A stretch of 39,296 nucleotides of DNA from Oscillospiraceae bacterium (GCA_031262065.1 JAISIK010000014.1:1-39296), one strand, 5' to 3'. Shown: positions 1-6,948, counted from the first letter of the stretch. Notes: generated by a model from the letters alone, not told the origin. A program made the numbers and translations.

Positions 1-251
1 TCGGCTGATTTCGCCTTTTTATATGTTTCAACTTTTGCATGAAATTCGTGTTCCATCTCGGATAAGACTATATCTGCCAATTCCGGCTCAGAAGTCAAAA
101 GCCTTCCCCAAATAATACGGGCGACATCTGCTAGATAACAATCTGCGGTTTGTTCATATTCACTCGTTTCTTTATCAAACATTTTCGGCTCTGCTCCGTT
201 ACGAACATACCATGTTTCACCGTATTTCTTAATCATCTTCCAGCTAGTCAT
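1..251 (-). CDS. Hypothetical protein, 3' part outside the window
   Basis: An open frame runs from ATG at 251 (minus strand) to the window edge without a stop and starts MTSWKMIKKYGETWYVRNG. AGAAAGGA sits at a proper distance before the ATG. The visible 83 residues are polar with no membrane segment, and I recognise no family. It points the same way as the next gene upstream (309-635), with 57 bases between, so the two may be cotranscribed. The AT-rich accessory-like setting suggests a mobile-element cargo gene, which is inference only. Confidence 0.6.
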   Translation of the reverse strand, partial: MTSWKMIKKYGETWYVRNGAEPKMFDKETSEYEQTADCYLADVARIIWGRLLTSEPELADIVLSEMEHEFHAKVETYKKAKSA

Positions 252-308
252 TGTTCAATCCTTTCTGCCGGGGCGAATAAGCCCCGGCACGGTGGGTAGT
301 TTATAAAT

Positions 309-635
309 TTAACTAAATGATGCGATGAACGCTTGCTGCGCGTCCCATTCGGCACGGCGTTGGTTTTCATACCATGCCGCTTCGCGAATCATGTCCGCAA
401 TTCCTTGCATCGTGGTCGGTACGCTGATTGTGCCGCAGTTGATAACCGTGTCTTCATGATAGCGGGTGTGGCTGTTGTGTCCCAAATCGTAGTGATAGTC
501 GGATAGCACTTCGCCCGTTGCGGTGTCAAAACTGATTTGGACATAGCCTGCATCGTATGCACCGCGAAGGCATTTGGTTTCGCCCGCTGCCTTGCGCAGC
601 CCTGTCATTTTTAGACCGTGTGTGTTGATAGTCAT
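309..635 (-). CDS. Hypothetical protein, 108 aa
   Basis: The frame is complete, with a strong ribosome binding site (AAGGAGA) before ATG 635 and a good sigma-A promoter 45-72 bases further upstream. The protein is soluble, with no signal peptide or membrane span. It is rich in aromatic and charged residues (YDAGYVQISF, WYENQRRAEWDAQQ), and its last third looks helical. I do not recognise the family. A palindrome between promoter and gene suggests repressor control, perhaps by one of the two nearby XRE proteins (inference). Confidence 0.7.
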   Translation of the reverse strand: MTINTHGLKMTGLRKAAGETKCLRGAYDAGYVQISFDTATGEVLSDYHYDLGHNSHTRYHEDTVINCGTISVPTTMQGIADMIREAAWYENQRRAEWDAQQAFIASFS

Positions 636-657
636 TGTTGTTATCTCCTTTGTAATA

Positions 658-673
658 ATGAAATCTATTTCAT
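658..673. promoter_or_regulatory. Palindromic operator candidate
   Basis: ATGAAAT-CT-ATTTCAT is a perfect 7+2+7 inverted repeat. It lies at the expected transcription start of the promoter at 680-707 (minus). The half site ATTTCATG recurs at about 732-739, upstream of the same promoter. Binding by a local XRE regulator is inferred. Confidence 0.45.
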
Positions 674-679
674 GTTTAT

Positions 680-707
680 ATTATATCAGCTTTTCCGCAT
701 ATTGCAA
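680..707 (-). promoter_or_regulatory. Sigma-A promoter for the 309-635 gene
   Basis: On the minus strand, TTGCAA (702-707) and TATAAT (680-685) are separated by 16 bases, followed by the gene's ribosome binding site. Confidence 0.7.
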
Positions 708-804
708 GTGCTTTTTGAAAAAATGCAGTTTATTTCATGTTTTGTATAAATGCACAAAATCAGATGATTCTATTTGTTAAAATTGAACAATAGAATTAGG
801 CTTC

Positions 805-891
805 TTATTTGCTTTTCCTTCCGAGCTTAAAAATCACGTAAATATCGAGTGCGATGTTTACCAAAATCATAACCAATATTACATCATGCAT
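805..891 (-). CDS. Tiny membrane peptide, 28 aa
   Basis: ATG 891 is preceded by AAAGGAGAAG at ideal spacing. The peptide starts MHDVILVMILVNIALDIY, which is one hydrophobic segment of about 18 residues, and ends in a basic tail (KLGRKSK). The layout resembles small holin-like or type I toxin peptides of Firmicutes, but no family can be assigned. It lies 57 bases downstream of the 41-aa peptide gene (948-1073) on the same strand, and probably shares its perfect promoter. The strong ribosome binding site is the main reason to call it a gene. Confidence 0.55.
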   Translation of the reverse strand: MHDVILVMILVNIALDIYVIFKLGRKSK

Positions 892-924
892 GTTGACTTC
901 TCCTTTAATTTGTATTATATTAAC

Positions 925-943
925 GGGGGAGGATTACTCCCCC
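925..943. other. GC-rich hairpin between the two tiny peptide genes
   Basis: GGGGGAG-GATTA-CTCCCCC is a perfect 7-bp stem with a 5-base loop, just after the stop of the 41-aa peptide gene (minus strand) and before the 28-aa one. No clear U tract follows, so it is more likely an mRNA stability or attenuation element than a full terminator. Confidence 0.5.
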
Positions 944-947
944 TCTC

Positions 948-1073
948 TTACTCCAGTAGATGCTTTAGAAGCATAACTATTGAAGTTATGAGATTGACTA
1001 TCGCGGTAATCAGGACGAAAACCTTGACCGGGACTTCTTGATTGCCGCGATTTCCTTTTTTCTTTTTCATCAT
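948..1073 (-). CDS. Tiny membrane peptide, 41 aa
   Basis: The gene starts ATG-ATG (1073 or 1070) after GAAAGGAGGTG, a near-perfect ribosome binding site. The peptide has a lysine-rich N-terminus (MMKKKKGNRGNQ) and then one hydrophobic helix (VFVLITAIVNLITSIVMLL), ending HLLE. It has a perfect sigma-A promoter (1096-1124). Translation signals this strong on so small a frame argue for a real gene. The role is unknown; a small toxin or a regulatory membrane peptide is possible. It is divergent from an XRE regulator at 1213, the usual layout of a repressor and its target. Confidence 0.6.
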   Translation of the reverse strand: MMKKKKGNRGNQEVPVKVFVLITAIVNLITSIVMLLKHLLE

Positions 1074-1095
1074 TTGCACCTCCTTTCTAATATTT

Positions 1096-1124
1096 ATTAT
1101 AAAGCTTTTGGTTTGATTTGTCAA
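1096..1124 (-). promoter_or_regulatory. Perfect sigma-A promoter (minus strand)
   Basis: TTGACA (1119-1124) and TATAAT (1096-1101) with a 17-base spacer, reading toward the two tiny membrane peptides. Confidence 0.85.
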
Positions 1125-1135
1125 GCGTTTATTTT

Positions 1136-1162
1136 AATATTTTAATTAAAAATCAAAATATT
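1136..1162. promoter_or_regulatory. AT-rich inverted repeat between divergent promoters
   Basis: AATATTTT (1136-1143) and AAAATATT (1155-1162) form a perfect 8-bp inverted repeat with an 11-base spacer. It lies midway between the two -35 boxes (1119-1124 minus, 1167-1172 plus). A repressor bound here could shut both promoters; the XRE protein at 1213 is the obvious candidate. Confidence 0.5.
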
Positions 1163-1166
1163 TTTA

Positions 1167-1195
1167 TTGACATTCGCAACTGTATGCTTTATAAT
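1167..1195 (+). promoter_or_regulatory. Perfect sigma-A promoter (plus strand)
   Basis: TTGACA (1167-1172) and TATAAT (1190-1195) with a 17-base spacer, followed by the XRE gene 18 bases on. Confidence 0.85.
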
Positions 1196-1212
1196 AATCA
1201 CGAGGTGATTTT

Positions 1213-1422
1213 ATGACTATACCCATGAAAATAAAACTGGCGGAGACCTACGCGCAAGTGCGCGAAACAGAACTTGCTCGCAGAATTGGAACGTCCCCGC
1301 AGAATCTTGGACAGCGTCTAAAGGTAGGGCGATTCACAACCCAAGAGCTGGAAGATATTGCATCGGCACTCGGCGCTGAATTTAGATTCTCATTTCGATT
1401 TCCGGATGGGACAGAGATATAG
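1213..1422 (+). CDS. Small XRE-family DNA-binding protein, 69 aa
   Basis: This is a single helix-turn-helix domain. Residues 20-45 (ELARRIGTSPQNLGQRLKVG) fit the helix 2-turn-helix 3 of XRE repressors, and the end (FRFSFRFPDGTEI) resembles the short beta tail of small clostridial XRE proteins. ATG 1213 follows GAGGTGA. The gene stands alone between its own perfect promoter and a strong terminator, divergent from two tiny membrane peptides. It likely represses that divergent region and itself, which is inference. Confidence 0.8.
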   Translation: MTIPMKIKLAETYAQVRETELARRIGTSPQNLGQRLKVGRFTTQELEDIASALGAEFRFSFRFPDGTEI

Positions 1423-1464
1423 AAAAAACATGTACAAAGAATAGAATCTTTGTACATGTTTTTT
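1423..1464 (+). terminator. Terminator of the XRE gene
   Basis: An 18-bp perfect stem (left arm 1423-1440, right arm 1447-1464) with a 6-base loop and flanking A and T runs, starting directly after the stop codon. By symmetry it could work on both strands. Confidence 0.85.
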
Positions 1465-1596
1465 AATAGCTTAGCGCCATAAAACAAAGCGAAGCATAGA
1501 GCAACATCTCCATACCTCGCAATGCGGCAAGCGAACACTCGGAATTAAGCTTTGCCTGATAACAAAAGCATCATACCACATATTAGCGCAAATAGC
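1465..1596. other. Intergenic stretch with no recognised gene
   Basis: This lies between the terminators of two converging XRE genes. I see no convincing ribosome binding site, ORF or RNA fold here. Confidence 0.4.
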
Positions 1597-1620
1597 AAGC
1601 GCCCGGCTTCCCGGGCGCTT
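1597..1620 (-). terminator. Terminator of the second XRE gene
   Basis: AAGCGCCCGG-CTTC-CCGGGCGCTT is a 10-bp perfect GC-rich stem just past the stop of the 1635-1868 gene. The U tract on the minus strand is short (GCTATTTG), so its efficiency is uncertain. Confidence 0.6.
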
Positions 1621-1634
1621 ATGCGTTATGTACA

Positions 1635-1868
1635 TTAGTCTTTATCTGTCTTTTTGCAGTGTTTCCGAGTCGTATCACGAGTAATAAGTTCATGCAGTTC
1701 GCAGCCAAGAGCATCGCAGATAAGGTCTAGGTGCTCAAGGTTTACTCTCTCTGCCAGCTCGTGATAATACTCGTTAACCGTTTGCGGTCTGATACCTGTT
1801 TTGCGCGCAAGGTCTTTCTGCGTCCACCTCCGCTCGCCAAGCCGAGTGGACAGTAAAATCCTAACCAT
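1635..1868 (-). CDS. XRE-family transcriptional regulator, 77 aa
   Basis: This is a small Cro/CI-type helix-turn-helix protein: MVRILLSTRLGERRWTQKD, then the recognition region ARKTGIRPQTVNEYYHE and the typical tail HLDLICDALGCELHEL. That tail is the hallmark of YozG/HTH_26-type regulators. The frame stays open further upstream, but ATG 1868 has AAAGGAG at good spacing and the domain begins there. The C-terminus is lysine/arginine rich. Target unknown; it may regulate neighbours in this accessory segment. Confidence 0.85.
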   Translation of the reverse strand: MVRILLSTRLGERRWTQKDLARKTGIRPQTVNEYYHELAERVNLEHLDLICDALGCELHELITRDTTRKHCKKTDKD

Positions 1869-1959
1869 GATTCCATTTCTCCTTTCACCAATTTTATTTA
1901 TATTTGGATTTTTGCGCGCAATTTTGAGATATTCTTCCTTTTTTCGTGAGAAAATTACA

Positions 1960-2007
1960 GAAATACCCACTGAGTGAGGGAACTTTCTCTCGCCCAATGG
2001 GTATTTC
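1960..2007. other. Hairpin between XRE gene and tRNA
   Basis: GAAATACCCA (1960-1969) pairs with TGGGTATTTC (1998-2007), a perfect 10-bp stem; the 28-base middle can form a weaker inner stem. It may end tRNA-Val transcription or mark an element end. No strong U tract is seen. Confidence 0.4.
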
Positions 2008-2081
2008 CCGTATTAAAATACTAGCACAAATAGACCTTCGATAAGATAGATTATCGGCGTGTGGTTCGTCTGGGTAGAATC

Positions 2082-2158
2082 TGGTGGAGACTAATGGACT
2101 CGAACCATCGACCTCCTGCGTGTGAAGCAGGCGCTCTAACCAGCTGAGCTAAGCCTCC
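2082..2158 (-). tRNA. tRNA-Val (anticodon CAC)
   Basis: On the minus strand the 77 bases fold as a cloverleaf. The acceptor GGAGGCT pairs with AGTCTCC, including one G-U pair, and the discriminator A and CCA end are encoded. The D arm contains AGCTCAGCTGGTTAGAGC. The anticodon stem is CCTGC/GCAGG with loop TTCACAC, giving CAC at positions 34-36. The T arm is ATGG-TTCGAGT-CCAT. It reads valine GTG codons. Its 3' end faces the accessory-like left end of the window. Confidence 0.95.
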
Positions 2159-2169
2159 GTATGAAAAAA

Positions 2170-2202
2170 TATAATAGCCACAATTTGACTGTGGCTATTA
2201 TA
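2170..2202 (-). terminator. Terminator of dapA
   Basis: A 13-bp stem around ATAGCCACA/TGTGGCTAT (2170-2182 with 2190-2202) has a 7-base loop. On the minus strand it is followed by ATTTTTTC, a good U tract. It sits 11 bases upstream of tRNA-Val. Confidence 0.85.
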
Positions 2203-2233
2203 GCATAATGAACGGAAAAATCAAGATGGAATT

Positions 2234-3133
2234 TTACTTCGGCGGCTTTTTTGTATCCGGGCACTTTGCAAGAACCTCGCAAAGTTTTGCGCGAAGCTCG
2301 TCGGAAATCGGGCTGAGCGGCATGCGTAGGTCTGCATTGCACAGCCCCAGCTCGTGCAGCGCGGTTTTTACGGGAATCGGGTTGACGTCAGAAAACAGCG
2401 CGTCGATGAGCGGCATGTATCTTCTTTGCAGTTTTGCGGATTCTGCGAAATTGCCCGCAAGGCAGCTATGCGCCGTCTGCACGACTGCATTGGGGCAGAT
2501 ATTGGACAGAACGGAGATTACGCCCGCGCCGCCGAGCGCCATGGTGGCTGTGGTTTGGTCGTCGTTTCCCGACCAAACATGAAAATCGTCCCCGCAGAGA
2601 TTCAAGATGCGCGCTACTTGCGAAATACTGCCGCTTGCTTCCTTAATGCCGTTAATATTCGGATGCTTGCTCAGTGCGAGGCAGGTTTCGGGGCGAATGG
2701 TCACCCCCGTGCGGGTGGGTACATTGTAGACAATCATGGGAATATCGACTGTGTCGGCAATAGCGAAATAGTGCGCAATCAGCCCGCTTTGCGAGCACTT
2801 ATTATAGTACGGCGTAACGACCAGCAGCGCGTCCGCGCCGCAATCATGCGCCTCTTTGCTCAGCGCTACGCTGCTTGCCGTGCTGTTTGTGCCGCTGCCC
2901 GCAATGACTTTGCAGCGCCCGCCGACAAAGAAGACCGTATGGCGAAGCAGGTCGAGCTTTTCCTTCGCGTCCATCGTGGACGCTTCGCCGGTTGTGCCGC
3001 ATACGACAATGGCGTCGATTCCGGCGTCAAGTTGCTGCGAAAGCAGGCGGTCGTAGGCAATGTAGTCGATTTCATCGTTAATAAACGGCGTTACGATCGC
3101 GGTCGCCGCGCCGAGAAAACAAGGTTCTTTCAT
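2234..3133 (-). CDS. dapA: 4-hydroxy-tetrahydrodipicolinate synthase
   Basis: DapA condenses pyruvate with aspartate semialdehyde in the cytosol, the first step of the lysine and diaminopimelate branch; in a spore former it also feeds dipicolinate. The 299-aa length is standard for this TIM-barrel family. Visible motifs are GTTGE (46-50), which binds the substrate, the YYNK tyrosines (109-110), YNVPTRTG with the catalytic Tyr136 and Arg141, and KEASG with the Schiff-base Lys164. ATG 3133 follows GGAGGTG. The gene is alone on the minus strand, divergent from queA. Related aldolases share the fold, but these motifs fit DapA best. Confidence 0.93.
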   Translation of the reverse strand: MKEPCFLGAATAIVTPFINDEIDYIAYDRLLSQQLDAGIDAIVVCGTTGEASTMDAKEKLDLLRHTVFFVGGRCKVIAGSGTNSTASSVALSKEAHDCGADALLVVTPYYNKCSQSGLIAHYFAIADTVDIPMIVYNVPTRTGVTIRPETCLALSKHPNINGIKEASGSISQVARILNLCGDDFHVWSGNDDQTTATMALGGAGVISVLSNICPNAVVQTAHSCLAGNFAESAKLQRRYMPLIDALFSDVNPIPVKTALHELGLCNADLRMPLSPISDELRAKLCEVLAKCPDTKKPPK

Positions 3134-3183
3134 GGAAACACCTCCGCTCCATCCTATGTGGAAGAACCCTGTGTTGGTTACAG

Positions 3184-3212
3184 TTGAAATCTGTGCAAAA
3201 AGGCTGTATAAT
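3184..3212 (+). promoter_or_regulatory. Sigma-A promoter of the queA-tgt operon
   Basis: TTGAAA (3184-3189) and TATAAT (3207-3212) with a 17-base spacer. Transcription should start near 3219, which rules out the upstream ATG at 3221 as the queA start. Confidence 0.85.
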
Positions 3213-3244
3213 CAACGGGAATGGAAATGAAAGGGAACAGCGCC

Positions 3245-4285
3245 TTGAAAACAAGCGATTTTTACTATGATTTACCGCCGGAGCTGATTGCGCAGACCCC
3301 GCTTGCGCAGCGCGACAGTTCGCGGCTGATGGTTTTGCACAAAAATAGCGGCGAAATTTCTCACCGCCGATTTTCTGATATTTTGGACTACCTGCATCCC
3401 GGCGACTGCCTTGTGATGAACGATTCGCGGGTTCTGCCTGCGCGCCTTTTGGGAAAGCGCCTGCCCTCCGGCGGCGCGATTGAGCTGCTTTTGCTGACAG
3501 ATCGCGGCGACGGCGTTTGGGAGTGCTTGGCAAAGCCCGGAAAAAAGCTGCAGGCGGGCGCGCAGGTATCCTTCGGCGAGGGGGAACTGAGGGCGCAAGT
3601 TTTGCAGGTTTTGGATAACGGCAACCGCCTTGTGCAGTTTCACTATGAGGGAATCTTTCTTGAGGTGCTCGAGCGTTTGGGAAAGATGCCGCTGCCGCCG
3701 TATATTAAGGAAGAACTTGCAGACAGCGAGCGATATCAGACTGTGTATTCTAAGGTAAACGGTTCTGCAGCTGCGCCGACTGCGGGGCTGCATTTTACGC
3801 AGGAGCTGCTGCGCGAAATTGAAGCAACGGGCGTAGCGCTTGCCTATGTTACGCTGCATGTGGGCTTGGGCACGTTCCGCCCCGTTAAGGCGGAGGAAGT
3901 GACGGAGCATCATATGCACGCGGAGCTGTGCATGATTTCGGAGCAAACCGCGCAGATTCTCAATGCTGCGCGCGCGCGCGGCGGGCGCATCGTCTGCGTG
4001 GGGACAACCTCCTGCCGCACGATTGAGTCGCTGGTGCTGCCGGACGGCAGTTTTGCGGCAGCGTCAAAATGGACGGATATTTTTATCTATCCCGGCTATC
4101 GTTTCCGGGCAATGGACGCGCTCATTACAAACTTCCATCTGCCGGAGAGCACGCTTTTGATGCTGATTTCCGCTTTTGCGGGCTATGAAACTGTGATGCG
4201 GGCTTACCGCACGGCAGTGCAGGAGCGCTACCGCTTTTTCAGCTTCGGCGATGTTATGTATCTGCATGGGGAGGCGTCAAAGTGA
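3245..4285 (+). CDS. queA: S-adenosylmethionine:tRNA ribosyltransferase-isomerase
   Basis: QueA transfers the ribosyl group of SAM to 7-aminomethyl-7-deazaguanine in tRNA to make epoxyqueuosine. Strong family motifs are KTSDFYYDLPPELIAQTP at the N-terminus, NDSRVLPARL, the AAAPTAGLHFT signature in the middle, HVGLGTF, and NFHLPESTLLML near the end. An in-frame ATG at 3221 lies within two bases of the predicted transcription start. The TTG at 3245 has AAAGGGA eight bases upstream and gives the usual N-terminus, so I place the start there (346 aa). It is the first gene of an operon with a GNAT gene and tgt. Confidence 0.93.
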   Translation: MKTSDFYYDLPPELIAQTPLAQRDSSRLMVLHKNSGEISHRRFSDILDYLHPGDCLVMNDSRVLPARLLGKRLPSGGAIELLLLTDRGDGVWECLAKPGKKLQAGAQVSFGEGELRAQVLQVLDNGNRLVQFHYEGIFLEVLERLGKMPLPPYIKEELADSERYQTVYSKVNGSAAAPTAGLHFTQELLREIEATGVALAYVTLHVGLGTFRPVKAEEVTEHHMHAELCMISEQTAQILNAARARGGRIVCVGTTSCRTIESLVLPDGSFAAASKWTDIFIYPGYRFRAMDALITNFHLPESTLLMLISAFAGYETVMRAYRTAVQERYRFFSFGDVMYLHGEASK

Positions 4286-4782
4286 TGATATTGCGGCAAT
4301 GGCGAGGCAGCGATGCACAGGCGCTTGCTGACGCGCTGAACAACAAAAATATCTTAGACAAGCTCCGCGACGGTTTGCCCTATCCCTACACGAAGGCGGA
4401 CGCGGCAGCCTATATCCGCACGATGGAATCTTCACCTTTGGCGTTTGCCATCGTGCAGGACGATGTTGCAATCGGGAGCATCGGCTTATTTCGCGGTGGG
4501 AACATACACTTCCGCACGGCGGAGTTGGGCTATTATATTGCCCAGCCGTATTGGGGGCGGGGGATTGGCACGCAGGCAATTCGCGAAATCTGCGCCTACG
4601 CCTTCCAAAGCACGGATTTGCTGCGCATTTACGCAGAGCCTTTCCGCAGCAACGCAGCGTCGCGCCGCGTGCTGGAGAAGGCGGGCTTTACTTTCGAGGG
4701 AATTCTGCGGCAGAACGCCGTGAAAAACGGCGAAATATTGGATATGGCACTCTACGCGCTTTTACGCGCAGACGCCACGTGA
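4285..4782 (+). CDS. GNAT-family N-acetyltransferase (RimJ/RimL-like)
   Basis: The protein (about 165 aa) shows the acetyl-CoA site GYYIAQPYWGRGIGTQAI (motif A, Q/RxxGxG/A) and the C-terminal pattern SNAASRRVLEKAGFTFEG typical of RimJ/RimL-type ribosomal or small-molecule acetyltransferases. The start overlaps the queA stop (TGATG). A GTG three bases earlier (4282) is slightly better spaced from GGGGAGG, so either may be used. The substrate is unknown; its place between queA and tgt shows cotranscription, not necessarily a queuosine role. Confidence 0.88.
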   Translation: MILRQWRGSDAQALADALNNKNILDKLRDGLPYPYTKADAAAYIRTMESSPLAFAIVQDDVAIGSIGLFRGGNIHFRTAELGYYIAQPYWGRGIGTQAIREICAYAFQSTDLLRIYAEPFRSNAASRRVLEKAGFTFEGILRQNAVKNGEILDMALYALLRADAT

Positions 4783-4789
4783 GGTAAAT

Positions 4790-5926
4790 ATGTTTCAAGT
4801 GATGAAAAAGGAGGGCGCTGCCAGACGTGGCGTGTTCTCCTGCGCTCACGGCGTGGTGCAGACGCCGGTTTTCATGAACGTCGGCACGCAAGGGGCAATT
4901 AAGGGCGCGCTCAGCGCCGAGGATTTGCAAACGATCGGCTGCCAAGTCGAGCTGTCGAACACCTATCATCTGCATCTTCGCCCCGGCGATCAATTGGTGC
5001 GCAAGATGGGCGGGCTGCATAAGTTTATGACATGGAGCGGTCCGATTTTGACCGATTCCGGCGGCTTTCAGGTATTTTCGCTGGCGAAGCTGCGCAAGAT
5101 TAAGGAAGAGGGCGTCTATTTTTCCTCCCATATCGACGGCAGAAAGATTTTTATGGGACCGGAGGAGAGCATGCAAATCCAGTCGAACCTCGGCTCGGAC
5201 GTGTGTATGGCGTTTGACGAATGCGTTGAAAATCCTGCGCCCTATGACTACGTGAAGCAGTCCGCCGCGCGAACCTATCGCTGGTTACTTCGCTGCAAGG
5301 CGGAAAACGAGCGTCTGAATGCGCTGGAGGATACGGTCAATCGTGAGCAAATGCTCTGGGGCATCAACCAAGGCGGAACGTATGCGGATTTGCGCATTGC
5401 CCATATGCAGCAAATAGCATCGCTCGACCTGCCCGGCTACGCCATCGGCGGCTTGGCGGTGGGGGAGAGCACGCAGACCATGTACGACATCATCGAGGCG
5501 GTCGAACCGCATATGCCGCAAAACAAATCCCGCTATCTGATGGGCGTGGGAACGCCGTCGAATATTATCGAAGGCGTGGCGCGGGGTATCGATTTCTTCG
5601 ACTGCGTCATGCCTGCGCGAAATGCACGGCACGCAAAGCTCTTTACATGGAGCGGCACAATCAACTTGAAGAATGCAAAATACGAGAGCGACGAGCGCCC
5701 CATTGATGCGCAGTGCGACTGCCCCGTATGCAAGCGGTATTCGCGGGCGTATTTGCGGCATTTGTTTAAGGCGGAGGAGATGCTCGCGCAACGGCTTTCG
5801 GTTATGCACAACCTGTACTTTTATAATATGCTTGCCCGTCGCATTCGCGACGCGCTCGACGAGGGCACTTTTACGCAATTCAGAAGCAAATACGCCGAAC
5901 TGCTTGCGAGCAGAGCAGAAGATTAG
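4790..5926 (+). CDS. tgt: Queuine/preQ1 tRNA-guanine transglycosylase
   Basis: Tgt swaps guanine 34 of GUN-anticodon tRNAs for preQ1, the step before QueA. At 378 aa it is of normal length. Visible are LTDSGGFQVFSL with the catalytic Asp89, WGINQGG, AIGGLAVGE, GVGTP, and DFFDCVMPARNARHA with nucleophile Asp271. The zinc site is CDCPVC (Cys309, 311, 314) plus His340. PARNARHA replaces the more common PTRNARHG. It starts 7 bases after the GNAT stop. Confidence 0.95.
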   Translation: MFQVMKKEGAARRGVFSCAHGVVQTPVFMNVGTQGAIKGALSAEDLQTIGCQVELSNTYHLHLRPGDQLVRKMGGLHKFMTWSGPILTDSGGFQVFSLAKLRKIKEEGVYFSSHIDGRKIFMGPEESMQIQSNLGSDVCMAFDECVENPAPYDYVKQSAARTYRWLLRCKAENERLNALEDTVNREQMLWGINQGGTYADLRIAHMQQIASLDLPGYAIGGLAVGESTQTMYDIIEAVEPHMPQNKSRYLMGVGTPSNIIEGVARGIDFFDCVMPARNARHAKLFTWSGTINLKNAKYESDERPIDAQCDCPVCKRYSRAYLRHLFKAEEMLAQRLSVMHNLYFYNMLARRIRDALDEGTFTQFRSKYAELLASRAED

Positions 5927-5967
5927 CCGCTTTTCGCAAAACAGGAGAAAATTCACAATTTGTATAC

Positions 5968-5996
5968 TTGCAATACACCCTTGCAGCCTGTATAAT
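5968..5996 (+). promoter_or_regulatory. Sigma-A promoter of yajC
   Basis: TTGCAA (5968-5973) and TATAAT (5991-5996) with a 17-base spacer, 30 bases before yajC. Confidence 0.8.
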
Positions 5997-6025
5997 ACAG
6001 GCACATACGATTTGGAGGAATAATA

Positions 6026-6394
6026 ATGGACCCTACTTTTTTGATAATGATTCTCGCCATGGTGGCTGTGTTCTACTTCATGATTATGCGCCCCGAGAAG
6101 AAGCGCAAGAAGGAAGAAGAGAAACTGCGTAGCTCCCTCAATGTAGGCGACAAAATCACGACCATCGGCGGCTTCGTCGGCAAGATTGTGGAAATTAAGG
6201 GCGACAACATTGTCATCGAGAGCGGCGCAGACCGCGTGCGCATGGAACTTGTAAAGTGGTCGGTCATGACCAACAACTCCGCGCAGGAAGCTGCAAAGAA
6301 ACGGCAGTCAGATGCACAGGCAGCCGCCAAAGAGCGCGCAGCGGAGCGGAAAAAGGAAAAAGACGCCGCAAAGCGGGAAAAGGGCAAGCGATAA
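6026..6394 (+). CDS. yajC: Preprotein translocase subunit YajC
   Basis: YajC is a small accessory protein of the Sec-DF translocon. The sequence has an N-terminal membrane helix (FLIMILAMVAVFYFMIMRP), then the RPEKKRKKEEE motif and the conserved core LNVGDKITTIGGFVGKI. The tail beyond residue 90 is a long Lys/Ala/Glu-rich helix, which makes the 122-aa protein a little longer than usual. ATG 6026 follows TGGAGGAA. Its position directly after tgt is the widespread bacterial queA-tgt-yajC arrangement. It has its own promoter and terminator. Confidence 0.93.
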   Translation: MDPTFLIMILAMVAVFYFMIMRPEKKRKKEEEKLRSSLNVGDKITTIGGFVGKIVEIKGDNIVIESGADRVRMELVKWSVMTNNSAQEAAKKRQSDAQAAAKERAAERKKEKDAAKREKGKR

Positions 6395-6408
6395 GCCCGG
6401 TTAATAGC

Positions 6409-6446
6409 AGGAAGGATGAAGTAGCGCTTCATCCTTCCTTCTTTTT
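6409..6446 (+). terminator. Terminator of yajC
   Basis: A 13-bp perfect stem (6409-6421 with 6427-6439), loop TAGCG, then TCTTTTTC. Confidence 0.88.
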
Positions 6447-6532
6447 CTGCGCATTTTTCGGCAGGGGAGAAGAAATAGTGTCATTACAGAAAGGGGAGAT
6501 TCATAGGTTGTACCATGATAAGGAGGGATACC

Positions 6533-6937
6533 ATGAAAGGAAAACACGGAAAAAAACGCGGCGGCAAGCTGCGAAACATTGTCATTCAGGCGTTGGTGGG
6601 CGCGGTGCTGCTGACAATTGTACTTTCATTCATTTTAGCGAGGTTCATGTTGTCGGGAAGTATACCCGAGCGCTTTATCAATGCCATTGCGGCAGTCATT
6701 GCGGGAATCACGGCATTTGCGGTAGCGGTATACCTTGCAAAGAGAATGCCGCAGCAGCGCATGCTCTGGGGCTTCGGCGGCGCTGCGGTCTATGCGATGA
6801 TACTGCTTCTGGGCAATCTGCTCTTCTTTGGAATCGGGTATGGAAATATCGCACCCGTTTTCTTAACCGTGCTCGTCGCGGGGTTGGCGGGGAGTATGCT
6901 CGGCGCAGGGCAAAAGAAACGGAAAAAGTACGGTTAA
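6533..6937 (+). CDS. TIGR04086-type four-span membrane protein
   Basis: This 134-aa protein has a basic N-terminus (KGKHGKKRGGKLR) and four hydrophobic segments ending in a basic tail (GAGQKKRKKYG). The size, spans and position next to yajC match the clostridial TIGR04086 membrane family, of unknown function. ATG 6533 is chosen over an in-frame ATG at 6515 because AAGGAGG (6520-6526) lies six bases before it. No catalytic motif is visible. Confidence 0.75.
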   Translation: MKGKHGKKRGGKLRNIVIQALVGAVLLTIVLSFILARFMLSGSIPERFINAIAAVIAGITAFAVAVYLAKRMPQQRMLWGFGGAAVYAMILLLGNLLFFGIGYGNIAPVFLTVLVAGLAGSMLGAGQKKRKKYG

Positions 6938-6948
6938 TTGGTTTTGAT

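Noticed and set aside
2170-2202. TATAAT inside the dapA terminator as promoter of tRNA-Val
   Set aside because: The start site would fall inside the terminator stem and the -35 is weak; the overlap is probably chance.
2354-3187. 277-aa plus-strand ORF opposite dapA
   Set aside because: Antisense shadow of dapA, which has complete catalytic motifs and a good ribosome binding site.
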